15,900 nt of DNA from Gemmatimonadota bacterium (GTDB taxonomy: Bacteria > Latescibacterota > UBA2968 > UBA8231): NCBI GenBank assembly GCA_028875335.1, contig JAPPEF010000361.1:1-15900 (forward strand), in the 5' to 3' direction. Both the position numbers and the translations under genes were made by a program. The notes beneath the pieces are model-generated. The model was not told the DNA's origin. It was given only the letters and a program-made list of their open reading frames with translations, and did no database searches. This document shows, one piece after another, positions 14,906 through 15,900 of this stretch (position 1 is its first letter; each line of letters starts with the position of its first letter).

Positions 14906-15655
14906 ATGAAGGCGCTGTTTCGCCCCTTTGTGTTCGGAGCTGACGAACGAGCTGTCCTCGACCGCGATGGGCACATCGCGCTATCGGGAATCTTGACCGA
15001 CGCGGCTTGTGCCCAGTTGATCGCGGCGCTGGCGCGCATTCAGGCACTGCCATGGGATGACGAGGAATATCGCCCCTCGCGCTTTGCCGCTGAATTCGAC
15101 GCCTATTTGGAGAGCCTGATCGGGCATCCGCAACTGCTGGACTTGGTGCGCCGAGTGCTGGGGCCAGAGATTCGCTACGATCACTGTGTGGCGTTGAATC
15201 GCGAGGGGGGCAATCCGGGGAGCAATTGGCACAGCCACGAGTACGCCGACGCCGATCCGGCGCTGGGTTTTGTGCGAGTGTTTTTTTACGTCAATGGCTT
15301 TGCGGCCGACGACGGCGGGTTGAAGGTGGTGCCGGGGAGCCATTTGTATCGAGATCCGAGCATTAACGCGGAGTCGGATGCCCAGTTGGCACAGGGGTGG
15401 ATGGCGGGGAAGGAGCATCCGGTTAGCGGTCAACCGCTCGCTATTGAGGAGTTGGCGGTGCCGCAGGGGACGGTGGTGTTGATGTGGACGCATGCGGCGC
15501 ATGGGGTCAACCCGCGCAAGGAAGATAGCGATACGCGGTGGTGCGTGGTGTATGCGTATCGCAATCCGGGGCGGGAGTCGCGCGCGCGGTGGCTTAGTCC
15601 GAGCTTTGAAAAGAAGCAGATCAAAGGTGCAGAAGGATTGATGAGTTTGTACTAG
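14906..15655 (+). CDS. PhyH family protein with HxH at the iron site
   Basis: A 249-aa protein of the PhyH superfamily. The segment WHSHEYAD (108-115) stands where HxD is expected, giving His109 and His111, with Glu112 next. The distal histidine is His196 or His199 (WTHAAHGVNPR), and Arg211 is the probable 2-oxoglutarate anchor. GGLKVVPGSH (137-146) is typical. A three-His or His-Glu site would differ from the canonical facial triad. TGGAG nine bases upstream supports ATG 14906. It lies 19 bases after the HxG PhyH gene and 13 bases before the enolase-superfamily gene, so the three are probably one transcript. Confidence 0.88.
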   Translation: MKALFRPFVFGADERAVLDRDGHIALSGILTDAACAQLIAALARIQALPWDDEEYRPSRFAAEFDAYLESLIGHPQLLDLVRRVLGPEIRYDHCVALNREGGNPGSNWHSHEYADADPALGFVRVFFYVNGFAADDGGLKVVPGSHLYRDPSINAESDAQLAQGWMAGKEHPVSGQPLAIEELAVPQGTVVLMWTHAAHGVNPRKEDSDTRWCVVYAYRNPGRESRARWLSPSFEKKQIKGAEGLMSLY

Positions 15656-15668
15656 AAAGGAAAGGAAA

Positions 15669-15900
15669 ATGAAAATCACGGAGATTCGGACGTTTTTGGT
15701 GGGCAGATTTTTGTTGGTGCGGGTCTATACGGACGAAGGAATCGTCGGCAATGGGGAAGCTGGCTTGTGGGCGCATCACGGGGTGGTGAAAGAGGCGCTG
15801 GGGGAGTTGAGCGATTACTACGTGGGCAAGGATCCGCTGCGCATTGAGCATCACTATCAGGTGGTGTCGCGGTCGGCGCACTTCATGGGCGCGGCGATGA
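15669..15900 (+). CDS. Enolase-superfamily protein (mandelate racemase/muconate lactonizing type), partial at window end
   Basis: The reading frame starts at ATG 15669 and is open to the end of the window (77 codons). It opens MKITEIRTFLVGRFLLVRVY and continues TDEGIVGNGEAGLWAHHGVV, a typical N-terminal capping domain of mandelate racemase or sugar-acid dehydratase relatives. AAAGGAAAGGA lies just upstream. The catalytic barrel is outside the window, so the reaction cannot be named. Members remove water from sugar acids or racemise and cycloisomerise carboxylates, which would fit downstream of a lactonase. Confidence 0.85.
   Translation, partial: MKITEIRTFLVGRFLLVRVYTDEGIVGNGEAGLWAHHGVVKEALGELSDYYVGKDPLRIEHHYQVVSRSAHFMGAAM

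Noticed and set aside
1..15900. CRISPR arrays, tRNA or rRNA genes, insertion sequences
   Set aside because: Intergenic gaps are all under about 150 bp and none shows repeat-spacer structure, cloverleaf conserved boxes or transposase coding.

Overview
The window is a gene-dense, GC-rich bacterial segment with no rRNA, tRNA, CRISPR array or recognisable transposase. It combines a TIM-barrel sugar isomerase-like protein, a Gfo/Idh/MocA oxidoreductase, two PQQ beta-propeller dehydrogenases, an SMP-30-type lactonase, an amidohydrolase, three phytanoyl-CoA dioxygenase (PhyH)-like proteins and the start of an enolase-superfamily enzyme. This mix resembles uncultivated marine or sponge-associated lineages such as Latescibacterota or Poribacteria. 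That placement is inferred from gene content only; there is no phylogenetic marker here.

Layout. Positions 1-4091 are a rightward block: a possible upstream gene tail, the TIM-barrel isomerase/epimerase-like gene, the Gfo/Idh/MocA oxidoreductase, a CHAD-domain protein (putative polyphosphate binder) and a 391-aa protein of unknown function that looks like a glycoside-hydrolase-type barrel. Positions 4108-12305 are a leftward block. In transcription order it holds the amidohydrolase, an orphan DNA methyltransferase, a secreted NTF2-like/LamG protein, PQQ dehydrogenase B, a GYD-domain protein and PQQ dehydrogenase A. A and B are tandem paralogues, about 85% identical by hand count with no indel over about 630 codons. 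The 78-bp gap at 12306-12383 separates the leftward amidohydrolase from the rightward SMP-30 gene and holds a plausible promoter with an overlapping dyad. The SMP-30 gene converges on a leftward PhyH gene, and one CTAG provides both stop codons. A rightward set follows: PhyH with an HxG iron motif, PhyH with an HxH motif, and a truncated mandelate racemase/muconate lactonizing enzyme-like gene running off the end.

How the genes may work together (inference). Periplasmic PQQ dehydrogenases could oxidise a sugar or polyol to a lactone, the SMP-30 lactonase could open it, and the enolase-superfamily enzyme could dehydrate the resulting acid. The TIM-barrel, Gfo/Idh/MocA and amidohydrolase enzymes would process related sugars or ring-cleavage products, and the PhyH enzymes would hydroxylate or otherwise tailor a small molecule. 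The substrate cannot be read from the sequence.

The points most worth a second look are the non-canonical iron-ligand motifs in two PhyH proteins, the patchy divergence of the two PQQ dehydrogenases, the orphan methyltransferase whose stop codon lies inside a perfect 30-bp palindrome, and the secreted NTF2-like/LamG protein placed directly before a quinoprotein.
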